Shown here one piece after another: positions 51,393 to 61,998 of a stretch of DNA of 64,000 bases. The notes beneath the pieces are model-generated. The model saw nothing but the letters and a program-made list of their open reading frames with translations. It made no database searches and was not told the origin of the DNA. Within the stretch, counting starts at the first letter, position 1. Every line of letters starts with the position of its first letter. The translations under genes and the position numbers were made by a program. The DNA comes from Vitellaria paradoxa (lineage: Eukaryota > Streptophyta > Magnoliopsida > Ericales > Sapotaceae). The stretch lies in NCBI GenBank assembly GCA_019916065.1, contig CM034233.1:18560436-18624435 (forward strand), given 5' to 3'.

Positions 51393-54300
51393 ACAGATAG
51401 ATTTAATTAATTATTTATTTATTTATTAGATAAAGAAATCATATACATGTATATATATGTTTAGTCCTTGTTTCTAGCTATTTCTTATGTTGCTCTAGGT
51501 AAAAAATAGGCAAAATGATAATTGATCTAAACTTCTTCAGTTCAGTGCTTTCTTTTTTTTTTTTTTTTAAGCAGATAATTCTAACATTAATTAGTTTCGA
51601 CAATGCATATGCAGGTGCTTCTAGTGTCTAATAGTACTAGAGAAACTATTGTCCACAGAGAAGAATTCAGTAGATTTTTGGTTGACTTATAATCTGGTAC
51701 TACTGCTGCAAATCATGAAGGATTACGAATCCCTCCAAACGCAAGATTTCCATGACAGCGAGGAAACGAAGAGGTCGTCTCCGGACACAGCTTCTTCTCC
51801 TGAGCACAAACAAAATAAAGAATCTGAAGTGCTTGTCTCCCTAACCCTCGGAAGAGGTTCATCAAGTAATCCGCCAAAATTTAAGAAGGATGGTGAGAAG
51901 AAGATTAGCAATAGCATAAGCAAAGGCAAGGATGAGAATGATGATCAATTTCATGATGGCCTAGCACTAGGACTAGGTCCTGTTGATCAACTCCTGACGA
52001 TCATGAAGAATCCAAGCCCAGCTGACAATAATAGAGGCCTTGATGAGGAATTGACTGCTAAAAGTTCCATGATAAAGAGAAGGGCGGATCCTCATGATGA
52101 TTATGCTCTGTCAATGGAGAACCCTAGTTTGAAGAAAGCTAGGGTTTCTGTCAGAACTCTATGTGATACGCCAACGGTAAGTATAGTATATATTAATCGA
52201 ATATACATGTGTGTATATATATATAATATGTTTAGGGGCGTGTTTAAAAATTTGGAAGTTTAGGCAAAACTTTCAGAAAGATCTAGTCCTTTTCTCATAT
52301 TTCTAATATTTTGAGTTGTAAAATTATTTATTAAAAAATTATAAAATACTAAAATCAAGTAGCTAGATAAATAAAAAAATTATAAATATAATGATCTCCA
52401 AATTAAATAAAATGATCTACAAAATGAGTTGATATATCATAACTACTTGATGATAACTATTTGATATATGACACGATAAATAATTTGTAGAATGAAATGA
52501 AGATAATGATTAGATTTGAATAATGATCTAACCATAGAAATGATTAAATTTGAATGATAATTTGGCGGAAAATAAGAATTAGAATTGTAGGATGAAATGA
52601 ATGATTTGGCTATAACTACTTAATGAAGATAAGAATTGAATTCATAGAGTGAAATGAAGATAAAGATTAATAAGTCAGGAAGACAAGAATTAGTAGAATT
52701 GGATGATGATTTATGTGGATAACTATTCGATAAGAATTATATTTGTAAAATAAAATTAAGATAAATATTAAATTTGGATGATGATATGAAGTTACTGGTG
52801 AATATTCGATATAACAAACAAAATGATAATTCGATATAGATATGATTTGTCTTTTTAATTTTTGGTTTAATGTCTATCATATAAAAAAAAATGGATAATT
52901 ATGAATGTATTAATAGATAATTATGAATGTAGAGATAGAGTTGCAAGAAATTCAAAATTCCACTCTTTGTACTTGTCAAGATAAAATTTTAAATAAATTA
53001 AAAAATAATAATTAATTCATTAATAAAAAATTTGATTGGTTTAAATATTATTTAATATTTTTATTACTAATAAAAGTTTAAAAAAATTGGACTTTTTTTT
53101 TAGGGTTTTAGATTACTGCCTCATTAATTTAGGAGTTGTCACGGTCCTGTATATATTAATTAATATAATATATACTATTTATATAGTATATCAAAAAAAT
53201 TTTTTGTCATATTCTTTCCTTCGGGTTTTTGAGTAGGGATGGCCCAATAAGTTTATGATATTGTTGTTGATCAACTATTTCTAAATATTTCTATACATAC
53301 ACAGATGAATGATGGATGTCAATGGAGGAAATATGGACAGAAGATATCGAAAGGGAATCCATGCCCACGAGCATACTACCGCTGCACAATCTCACCATCA
53401 TGCCCAGTCAGAAAACAGGTTCAAATGTGTGATGTGTGTGTATATTTGACTGTGTTTGTTTGACACACCAAAAAGTGAAAAAAAATGAAATAAAATATGA
53501 TTTGACCGACTTAATTTGTTGAATTATTCTAGATAAATGTCATTGGAAAACAAATGATAAGAAACCCACATGATTAATTAATGTAGTATGTCAAACCATA
53601 TAATGATTTCCACAAGAAAAAAAAAAATAAAATAAGGGTATAATCTAGCTAGTTGAGGGTGGCACTATAATTATATATTCTCATCGGTGATTCTCAATTT
53701 TTAGGTGCAAAGATGTTCTGAGGACACATCGATTTTGGTCACCACCTATGAAGGAATTCACAACCACCCACTTCCAGTTTCAGCCACAGCCATGGCTTCC
53801 ACCACTTCTGCTGCTGCTTCCATGCTAAGATCTGCCTCATCGACCTCGCAACCCAGCGGCCACCACCACCACCACCACCACCACCTTGGGCCTTCCGCCA
53901 CCGCCAAACTCCACGGATTAAAGTACTTCTCTCTAACAAACAGTACTTGTCCAAGACCACATCCTCCCCTACATTTCCCCAACATCACCATCTCATCAAC
54001 CTCTCTGCAGCCACACCCAACCATCACTCTTGACCTCACTGAAAAAACCCCAAGCTCTCACTTCAACGGGTTAACTACTGCTTCAACCTTCCCTTCTAGT
54101 TTTAGTACAGCACCAAGATACCCTTCAGTCCCATTTCTCAACTTCTCTTCCTCCTCGTCTTCATCTTCATCTTCTTCTAAAGAGACCATACAATCAATTT
54201 GGGGCAGTGGCTCCAACACCAGAAACCATATTGGATCTTCAAATTATGGAAAGCAACCACATGATCGAGAATCCCTTTATCAAAATAATAACTTGCTAAA

Positions 54301-54535
54301 GAACAACCAGAACCAGATGATGACGATGAGTCTTCCCTTGACAGAGACAATTGCCAGTGCAACTAAGGCAATCACATCTAACCCAGCTTTTCAATCAGCC
54401 TTGGCAGCTGCAATTACATCCTTTGTTAGAAACTCCGGCACAGGGGTCCCAGAGAATCTAGGTGGAGGAGAAAATCAACCGACTGCCCAGTCCAATGCAG
54501 CTAGCAACATCTATACCTACAAGCGAATTAACTAG
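49773..54535 (+). CDS. group IIb WRKY transcription factor (about five exons, up to 542 aa)
   Basis: This is a nuclear regulator binding W-box DNA, in a subgroup tied to defence and stress. Proposed exons are 49773-49808, 50604-50699, 51625-52176, 53305-53418 and 53705-54535, in frame throughout; the first three are the least certain. WRKYGQK lies at about residues 235-241 of this model. The zinc ligands are C255, C261, H285 and H287 (CX5C-X23-HXH). The intron between PVRKQ and VQRC is the one typical of groups IIa and IIb. Other IIb marks are [15 protein letters not shown] before the domain, and [19 protein letters not shown] after it. The C-terminus has an eight-His run, a Ser run and the [18 protein letters not shown] block. 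The leucine zipper usually found before IMKDYESLQ is poorly preserved. ATG 50607 or 51715 are alternative starts. Confidence 0.88.
51360..51390. repeat. A31 homopolymer in a WRKY intron
   Basis: A run of about 31 A lies in the intron between 50700 and 51624. It might be the tail of an old retroposon, but no body or target duplication was found. Confidence 0.85.
52380..52855. repeat. purine-rich degenerate repeats in a WRKY intron
   Basis: The intron between 52177 and 53304 contains repeated blocks such as GAATGAAATGAAGATAA, AACTA(C/T)TTGATGATAACTA and TTTGAATGATAATTTG in shifting order, suggesting decayed tandem duplication. No coding frame. Confidence 0.5.
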
Positions 54536-57500
54536 TTGCTTCCCCACACAAACACACACACACACACATATGTATAATGATAGGCATGTATACATGGATT
54601 ATCCCCTTTTGTCTCAAAAGTGGATCACCCTTATTAACTCAGCTAGTATTATGTTGGTTTGTTTCAATATAAAATATTTTTAAGGAAAATGTATTATATT
54701 TATTTATATATTTTATATTAAAATAGACTGAACCTTAAATAAATAGAATCTTAATAAAAAATATTTTATATTAAAACTCCAAAATATATGCAAAATATTT
54801 TATAATAAAATAAACAGAAAAAATTTCAAAACTACTAAAATCACTCTTTGGGGAAATAATATTAACTGTTGTTAGATATGTAAAGCGTCATTTCGTAACA
54901 TTTATTGTTATTTTTTTTTATTTATGTTTATAAATTTTTGAAATTTAATAACAAAAATTATTTGTTTTATTTTTTTTGAAAAAAACATTTAATAAAAAAC
55001 GTAAAAAAAAAAATTTTATTCTATTTTTTCTATTATAAATAATTTGTCATTTTTAATATTTTGTTTGTAATTTGCATCATATTAAAATGAATTATTTTAT
55101 TTAAATATTTCATCAAACTAAAATTATTAATGAATATAAGACAATTTTTTTAAACATACCAAATATGTAAACTCCAATTTTAATTCGTCAAATTAAAAAA
55201 TAACTTTTGCCAAGGAAAAAAAAAGTGCTAATGATCTAATAAATTGTGTTGGGACAAAAGCCGGAAAACAATAAAGTTTCTTGGATGCATTAATTTAAAA
55301 AAAAAATTACTTTTATTTTTTAAGATATGAGTTTAGCTTGAAACATTTAAGTTGTATTTTAATCATAAATTTATAAGAGAAAAAGAAAGGAATATGAATT
55401 TAAAATTTATTCTCTTATTTAGATTATAATAAAAATAAAAATAAAAACATGAAACTTGAAAAATTAGAAACAACTAAATTAAAAACCTAATATATTGATG
55501 ACTATGTTTTATTTAAAAAATAACCTATTCAAATAATCAAATAAAGATATATATATATATTTAAAATTTTATCTTTCATTTTTCTTTTCTTTTCCTTTAC
55601 TTTTTCTATTCCTTTTCATTTTCTTTTTCCATTTCCTTTCCCTTTCAATATCTTTCTTCCCACCAAATTCTCACTCCAAACCCATTTTTAATACTCCAGC
55701 TCATTAGTGGTCGATTCCCTTGATTAATATTGTATGCTATAGAGCTTGTATAAGTGAAAAAAAAAAAAAAAAAAAAAAACAAAACAAAACAAAAAGTTAA
55801 TTAATTAACTTGGGAATGGCTTAATTTGCTAACAAAAAAAAAGTTAGGTTTTTTATATATAATTTTTTTACAAAAACTTTATTAAATAATTATTATTTTT
55901 TTTTACTTTTAAAAGCTTTTGAATATATTATTTACATTCATTAAAAATTATCAAAAAAAATAGTTTTAAATAAAAAATCAATGTATGGAGCCAAAAAAAA
56001 TTATCAATACGTAAACATTTTTTTTTAATTTATTATAATTATTTTTAATGAATATTAATAACATATCTTAAAATTATTTAAAAACAAACAAACAAATTAA
56101 TAAACAAACTTCAAAAAAAAAAAAAAAAAAACCCACCACTTCAAAGATGAGTTCTTGTCTTTGACACCTGTCCCCCCTGTCGGAAACGTGTCTTCTCTCT
56201 GCACGTGTCACCACGAACCTACGCATCGAAAGGGGCTTTATCCGTAACCAATTTTTGGTAACTCTGATAATTTTTCGCATAAAGCATTTTGGGTTGACAA
56301 CTTTTTTTTTATTTTGATCTGATCTCTGAAGCAGAGGACTCAAATAAGGCAAGTCCTTTCCTGAATCCTCTTTCTCACCATTATTTACATTTCTTTTCTT
56401 CATAATTATGCATATATATATATATATATATATACTTATCTGGTATTAAATCACGCAAATTGGGATCAGAGTTTGTAGTCTTCTTATATTTGATCCAGTC
56501 CGACACACAAATCAAACGCATGAAAACCAAATAACTTATGTATGATTAAGAAATTATATACATACATATATATATATATATGTATGTATGTATGTATTGG
56601 GTAAAAAAACAACAGAAGGAGGAGGAAAGAAAGAAAACAATGACTTCCCTTTCATTTTTAGATTCAGGGTATTTTGAGTGAGTTCATGCATATATGCTTT
56701 CAAGTTTCAAGCCGAGTCATGAGAAAGGGCACGAATTTAAACTGGAAGGTATCCAAAATCTTCCCTTTTCGCATTAGTGTTTAGAGGGGGCAGCCATACA
56801 GCACAATAACTTGTGGGTTTATTGGAGAGTCGGAATTTTTTCATTAATTTTGTTATTTAAAATTTTATTTTTATTCTTGAGGCACTATTTGGATACCCGG
56901 AATTGTATGGACAATATTAAGTGTTTGAATTATCAGAAAGTTGGAACTTTTTTGGGTTATTTTAAATTTAACTAGCAGAATGACCCGTTCGTTGCTGCGT
57001 GTTTTTGTAATATATTTAATTATATATATATATATATGCAAAATAATATTTAATATAACAAATATGTGATGTGTTTAAATATTTAAAAAAAAATTCAAAT
57101 ACTAATTTATAATAAAATAATCCGCTATATACTTACCCACAAAAAAAAAAGAAAAAAGAAAAAAAGAAAGTATAATATATGTTGGTACTTAAAAAAAATA
57201 ATAAAATAAAATGTAAAAATTTAAAAAGAAAATACCTTGCATCACTACAGTGATATACTAGGACTTTTTGTTTAATCTTATTTGTATTACTCTCAGAGCA
57301 CACATACCCTTGCGGTGTTAGGTGTAAGGCTCAATGTTGAGCAGCCTAAAATACCTGGCGGACTGCATTAGCGGGCCATGTGATGAACGTACATGTTATA
57401 TGGATTTTGTCTTGGCTTATAAAATTTTTGAGGATAATGTGTAAGGCCTTGGTTCGGGAGGCCATTGTGCACTCTGTTTTTAGTTTTGTGTTTTGTGAGA

Positions 57501-57830
57501 TTTTGGTTGTTAGGGCTCGTTTGAGGCATTGATTTGTTACTTTGGAGCACTCTTTATCTCAGCTGGTTTAGCAGAGAATAAATTTACCTTTTTAAGTTTC
57601 TCTCTTACTCAAACTTTTTAAGTATTTCTCTTATTCAATTGTTTTGCTCCCATATTAGTATTGTATGGCTCTCGTGTGGGTCAGGGAATGAGTACTTTTG
57701 TGTGATTGTATGTGATTGGATCATGCTCCTAGGTTGTGGGAATTTTGGGCGTGAAACATAGGACAAGGAAATAATTTGGCAGAACATCACGGAGGACATA
57801 CCAATAAATGCATTGGATGTATTCCTAGGT
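54536..57830. other. spacer between WRKY and CBS genes
   Basis: The first part holds the WRKY 3' UTR with a CA repeat (54549-54567). Most of 54680-56100 is AT-rich. Around 56120-56400 is a balanced-composition island with a 109-codon minus-strand frame and no recognised domain. From about 57240 onward the sequence is low-repeat and probably contains promoter and 5' UTR of the CBS gene. No further gene is supported. Confidence 0.5.
56971..57300 (-). mobile_element. Helitron 3' terminus, reverse orientation
   Basis: ACTAGCAGAATGACCCGTTC at 56971, read on the minus strand, gives GAACGGGTCATTCTGCTAGT, the usual form of a plant Helitron 3' end. The next base on that strand is T, as expected. The CG-rich stem is only partly kept. 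The 5' end was not found, so the right limit is arbitrary. Confidence 0.45.
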
Positions 57831-60068
57831 ATGGCGGACGAGCAGGTACAAAAAGGAAGTTCAAAACTTGCCAGTTACGATGCTTACTTTGATACTGTCC
57901 AGAGCAGGAAGAAATTGCCATGGCCGTTGCAAGAGATATTGACAGCAGCGTTTGCAAGAATTCCAGTTTCATCCTTCCCAGATGTTCCTGGGGGCAAAGG
58001 TAAATGATAGTAAATTTACGACTGCCATTACTGTTTTGTCATTTATCGGTTTACACCAGAGTTACTGAAACAGTCTCTCTTAACATTTCTCTTGTAGTTA
58101 TTGAAATTCTGGCAGACACATCCATTGGGGACGCAGTCAAGATTCTATCTGATTTCAACATCCTGTCAGCTCCGGTGAGAAACCCTGATGCTGGAAATAG
58201 CATGGATTGGAGAGATAGGTACTTAGGAATCATAGATTACTCGGCCATTGTGCTTTGGGTGTTAGAGACTGCAGAAATTGCTGCAGCTGCCTTGTCAGTC
58301 ACTGCTGCAACTGCTGCTGGGGTAGGTGCAGGTGCCGTTGGAACTCTTGGAACAGCGGCATTGGGTGCAACTAGTCCTGCTGCGGTTGCTGGATTGGCTG
58401 TTGCTGCAGTTGGTGCAGCTGTGGCTGGTGTTGTGGCTGTGGATAAAGGAATGGGAAAAGACGCCCCAACTGCAGCTAATAAGTTGGGCTCAGACTTCTA
58501 CAAAGTCATCCTTCAAGAGGAGCCTTTCAAGTCAACCGCGGTAAGTGGCAAAGAGGGTTTCGCAGTCTGGTTCTCTCTGGTTCGCCATTTCAACAGTTTC
58601 AATCTCCTTTGCAGATGCAATGGCCTTTCGGTTTGCATTCTCCTGTTAAAAGAGACAATGTTGTTAGCCATATTAGAACTTAGCTCATTTAATCTTGTTC
58701 CTCGTTTCAGGTGAGCTCAATACTTAAATCCTACCGTTCGGCACCTTTCCTTCCTGTTGCAATGGATAGTTCTATGTTGACTGTCATGCTGCTCCTGTCA
58801 AAATATAGGCTGAGGAATGTACCTGTAATAGAAAAAGGCCAGCCTTGTGTCAAGAACTTCATTACTCAATCTGCAGTTGTTCATGGTCTTGAGAAATGCA
58901 AAGGAAGGGACTGGTTTGATTGCATTTCTGCATATTCTTTATCTGATCTGGGGCTTCCTTTCATGTCTAGTAATGAGGTGAGTTTTATCTTATATACTAA
59001 ACTTTAGCAAGGTGTTTGTGTAGAGTTACAAGAGTGTTTCCACGTGTTGCTCAGGTGATTAGCATACAGAGCAACGAACTGATTCTGGAAGCGTTCAAAA
59101 GAATGAAAGATAACCAAATTGGAGGCCTTCCAGTTGTCGAGGGTCCAAATAGGAAGATTGTTGGGAATGTGAGTATTCGAGACATCAAATACCTGCTGCT
59201 CGAACCCAAGCTCTTCTCCAATTTCAGGTACGATGGAAAAACGTCAATTTATATGTGATCTCAGCTGTTACATGCTTTTTGTTTCCTCATGTTCCATTTC
59301 TTCAATTGTTAATTGCTCTGATATTAGCAACATTGAAGCTTAAATGTTTAAAAAGGACAACACCATGTGAAGAGAAGTATTGTCATCAGTAATGTAAAAC
59401 ATTCTACTGATAACGGTTATCTGAGATCTTATAGCTAAGTTGTCATTTCCAAACAATAATTAGTTATGCTTATTAGTTGCCAGGAGTAGGAGAGGAAGAG
59501 GAAGACCGAAAATAAGTTAGAAAGAAACTATTAAACATGACCTTGCCTATCTGGATCTAACGGAGGACATGGCCCTAAACAGATTTGATTGGTGTTGTCA
59601 AATCCATATAACCGACCCCACCTAGTGGGAAAAGGCTTGGTTTGGTTTGGTTTGGTTAATTAGTTATGCTTAAATGCCAGAGGAGTATGTACAACAGTCA
59701 AATTGATCACTCACCTGATGATTGCTTGTTGAAGTAAATATGTGATGATTAATTATTTTCAACCTGCTTCTTCCAGGCAGCTAACTGTGATGGATTTCGT
59801 GAACATTATCGCTGCAACAAGGCCTGGAAGCGTTCCCACACCAGTAACATGCAAGCTTGATTCAACACTTGGCACTGTGATCAACATTCTTGCTTGCAAG
59901 TCAGTTCACAGGATTTACGTCGCAGGAGAAGAGGAAAATGAAGTTATTGGCGTGATTACTCTTAGAGATGTCATTTCTTGCTTCATTTATGAGCCCCCTA
60001 ATCATTTTGATGATTACTTTGAGCTTGCAGTGCAAGAAATATTGAACCAGGGAAACTCTAATGGTTGA
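57831..60068 (+). CDS. four-CBS-domain protein, SnRK1 gamma-1-like (five exons, 447 aa)
   Basis: CBS domains bind adenine nucleotides. This family is annotated as a SNF1-related kinase regulatory subunit gamma-1-like protein, though kinase partnership is not shown for this clade. Exons are 57831-57999, 58098-58540, 58711-58977, 59055-59227 and 59777-60068, giving 1344 nt in frame. The length and blocks such as YDAYFDTVQSRKKLP, DRYLGIIDYSAIVLWVLE, LLLSKYRLRNVPVI and VHRIYVAGEEENEVIGVITL match, from memory, Arabidopsis At1g69800 (also 447 aa). CBS units fall at about 57-120, 205-270, 300-355 and 370-435. An unusual Ala/Gly/Val-rich stretch at about 123-180 could be a hydrophobic hairpin. The ATG at 57831 is the first in frame after an upstream stop-free stretch without ATG. 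Intron 4 carries a LINE relic. Confidence 0.93.
59482..59656 (+). mobile_element. LINE 3'-end relic in CBS gene intron 4
   Basis: One frame reads RRGRGRPKIS, a stop, then KETIKHDLAYLDLTEDMALN and RFDWCCQIHITDPT before a stop. This matches the C-terminus common in plant non-LTR reverse transcriptase proteins (RGRGRPK ... DL..L.LTEDMA.DR..W...IH..DPT). It ends in a TTGG-repeat tail. The in-frame stop shows it is dead. Confidence 0.65.
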
Positions 60069-60144
60069 AATGTGTAATATACATAGCTTTAAGATGTGAA
60101 GATCTGGAATTGTTCTTATTAGTATATTATGTACATGTATTTCT
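60069..60144. other. 76-bp convergent gap between CBS and PPR stop codons
   Basis: The gap is too short to hold two separate plant 3' UTRs, so the transcripts of the two genes very likely overlap tail to tail, each running into the other's coding region. Confidence 0.7.
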
Positions 60145-61998
60145 TTATGACACTGCAACAGAACTCAAGGCTGGGAGTTTTCTGAGCCCTTTTTCATTCA
60201 TCATCTTTCTAACTGTTTCAGCATCTGCCCACATTCCCTGGCCAGCATATATATTGGACAAAATCACAAGTGGAGTTGGGTTTTCTGGCTCTAATTCTGA
60301 AAGCATTTTGGCCAATTCTTCTCCCAGCTTAAAATCTGAATGGCTTACAGAAGCATTGAGTAAGGATGCAATAACAGAAGCAGAAGGCTTAGGCATTTCT
60401 TGCAATAGTTCTCGAGCCTCACCCAACCAGCCAGCTCGACCCAAGAGGTCAACAATGCAATTCAAATGTTTAGTGGTGGGGCTTAACCCATAATTTTTGT
60501 TCATCATTCTAAAAACTTGCCATGCTTTGTCAACCTGACCAGTGTGACTGCACATGGAGAGAATGCAGTTGAAAGTTGCTGGATTTGGCTTAACACTCTC
60601 TTCCACCATCTGATAAAAAATTTTGAAAGCTGATTCAATCTCCCCATTCTTACCGTACCCAGAAATCATTGCATTCCAAATTGCTGGATCACTGGTCTTT
60701 ATCTCAAACTGATCAAAAAGTCTCTGCGCCCAAGGAGAAAGCCCACATTTCATGTACATGTCAATGAGTGCGGTACAGATGAACTCGTCCTCATAGATTT
60801 TAGTTCTGATAGTGTGTGCATGAATCTCCTTTCCACACTTCAGAGCAGAAAGAGCTGAAAAAACTGGTAAAAGACTTGTAATAGACTTCAAACTTGGCAT
60901 GATTCCAGCTGACTGCATCTTTTTGAAGAACGTAAAAGCCTCGAACTCTTTTCCCAGTTGGGTAAACCCACTGATCATTGAATTCCAGGTTGCTGAATCT
61001 GGTTCCAAACCTTCAGCTTCCAACTCTCCAAAAAGCTCAATTGCACTCTCAGCCTGACCATTCAACAACATTCCTGCAATCATGGCGTTCCATGTTATCA
61101 AGTTCCTGCTACCATTTAGTTCCTGGAATATATTATAAGCCCATTTCCACTGACCGCATTTGGAATACATATCAACTAATGCAGTTCCAACCATTGTATC
61201 AAAGCCTATGTCAGTTTTCGTCACAAGCCCGTGAACCTGCGTGCCAAATTGAAGATAGAGAAGGCTTGAGCATGCAGAGAGAACAGAAGCCAATGTCACT
61301 GAATTGGGTAATTGGCCCCAACATTCTCTCATGTCTTTGAAAACATCCAAAACTGCACGAGGAACCCCATTTTGCAGAAGCGCGGAAATATAAGCATTGT
61401 AGTTCACTACATTCCTATTTGAAATCAATTCAAACATTTTATTCACTGAAACCAATTCTGAAGAACCGGAATACAAGGTTATAAGCGATGTTCCTACATA
61501 AACTTCAGTCTCAACGCCTAATTTAACAGCCCAGCAGTGTACTTGAAGGCCATCTGCTAAACTTCCACACGAAGACAACAAACTGGCTATAGTAACAGAA
61601 TTGGGCCTGAACGTCCCCAAAGCAACCTGCCTAAAAATTTTCAACGCTTCACCGTAGCACCCGTTTCTCGATAACCCAGAAATCGTAGCATTGAGCAAAG
61701 CTAGCTCTGGGTCAGGCATTTCGTCGAGCGTTTTGAGAGCATCGTCTAGGAGATGAAGCTTCATGTACATGTCTGTGAGAGCTGTAGAGGCATACACATC
61801 AGCGCCAAAACCGGTTTTTATAAGATGGGTATGTAGCAGTTGGCCTTGGGTGGCTGCTTTGAGCTTGCCACACGCTTTGAGGAGATGAGGGAAGGTGAAT
61901 TTGTTAGGACCCAAAGATGCAGAGTGGTGCTTTGCATACAAAGAGAGGGCTTCTCTGTAAAGTCCGTCTGAAACTAGTTTCCGTATTGGGGGCTGCAT
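60145..61998 (-). CDS. pentatricopeptide repeat protein, PLS class with E motif (intronless, 617 aa)
   Basis: PPR proteins bind organellar RNA in a sequence-specific way; PLS-class members mostly guide C-to-U editing in mitochondria or plastids. One uninterrupted frame of 617 codons covers the whole protein, starting MQPPIRKLVSDGLYREALSL. Repeats run from about residue 10 to 540, with L/S-type signatures such as GKEIHAHTIRT, TALIDMYMKCGL, WNAMISGYGKNG and LNCIVDLLGRAGWLGEA. The C-terminal part (SVIASLLNASVSHSDFKLGE, LVILSNIYAGQGMWADAETV) is the E motif. There is no DYW deaminase domain, so an editing role would need a partner. No clear organelle presequence is seen before the first repeat. 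It resembles, from memory, Arabidopsis At2g02750. Confidence 0.95.
   Translation of the reverse strand: MQPPIRKLVSDGLYREALSLYAKHHSASLGPNKFTFPHLLKACGKLKAATQGQLLHTHLIKTGFGADVYASTALTDMYMKLHLLDDALKTLDEMPDPELALLNATISGLSRNGCYGEALKIFRQVALGTFRPNSVTIASLLSSCGSLADGLQVHCWAVKLGVETEVYVGTSLITLYSGSSELVSVNKMFELISNRNVVNYNAYISALLQNGVPRAVLDVFKDMRECWGQLPNSVTLASVLSACSSLLYLQFGTQVHGLVTKTDIGFDTMVGTALVDMYSKCGQWKWAYNIFQELNGSRNLITWNAMIAGMLLNGQAESAIELFGELEAEGLEPDSATWNSMISGFTQLGKEFEAFTFFKKMQSAGIMPSLKSITSLLPVFSALSALKCGKEIHAHTIRTKIYEDEFICTALIDMYMKCGLSPWAQRLFDQFEIKTSDPAIWNAMISGYGKNGEIESAFKIFYQMVEESVKPNPATFNCILSMCSHTGQVDKAWQVFRMMNKNYGLSPTTKHLNCIVDLLGRAGWLGEARELLQEMPKPSASVIASLLNASVSHSDFKLGEELAKMLSELEPENPTPLVILSNIYAGQGMWADAETVRKMMNEKGLRKLPALSSVAVS

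Noticed and set aside
53739..54039. Open frames antisense to the WRKY last exon
   Set aside because: They arise from the His and Pro/Ser codon runs read backwards.
60978..61340. A 120-codon plus-strand frame inside the PPR gene
   Set aside because: It is antisense to clear PPR repeats.
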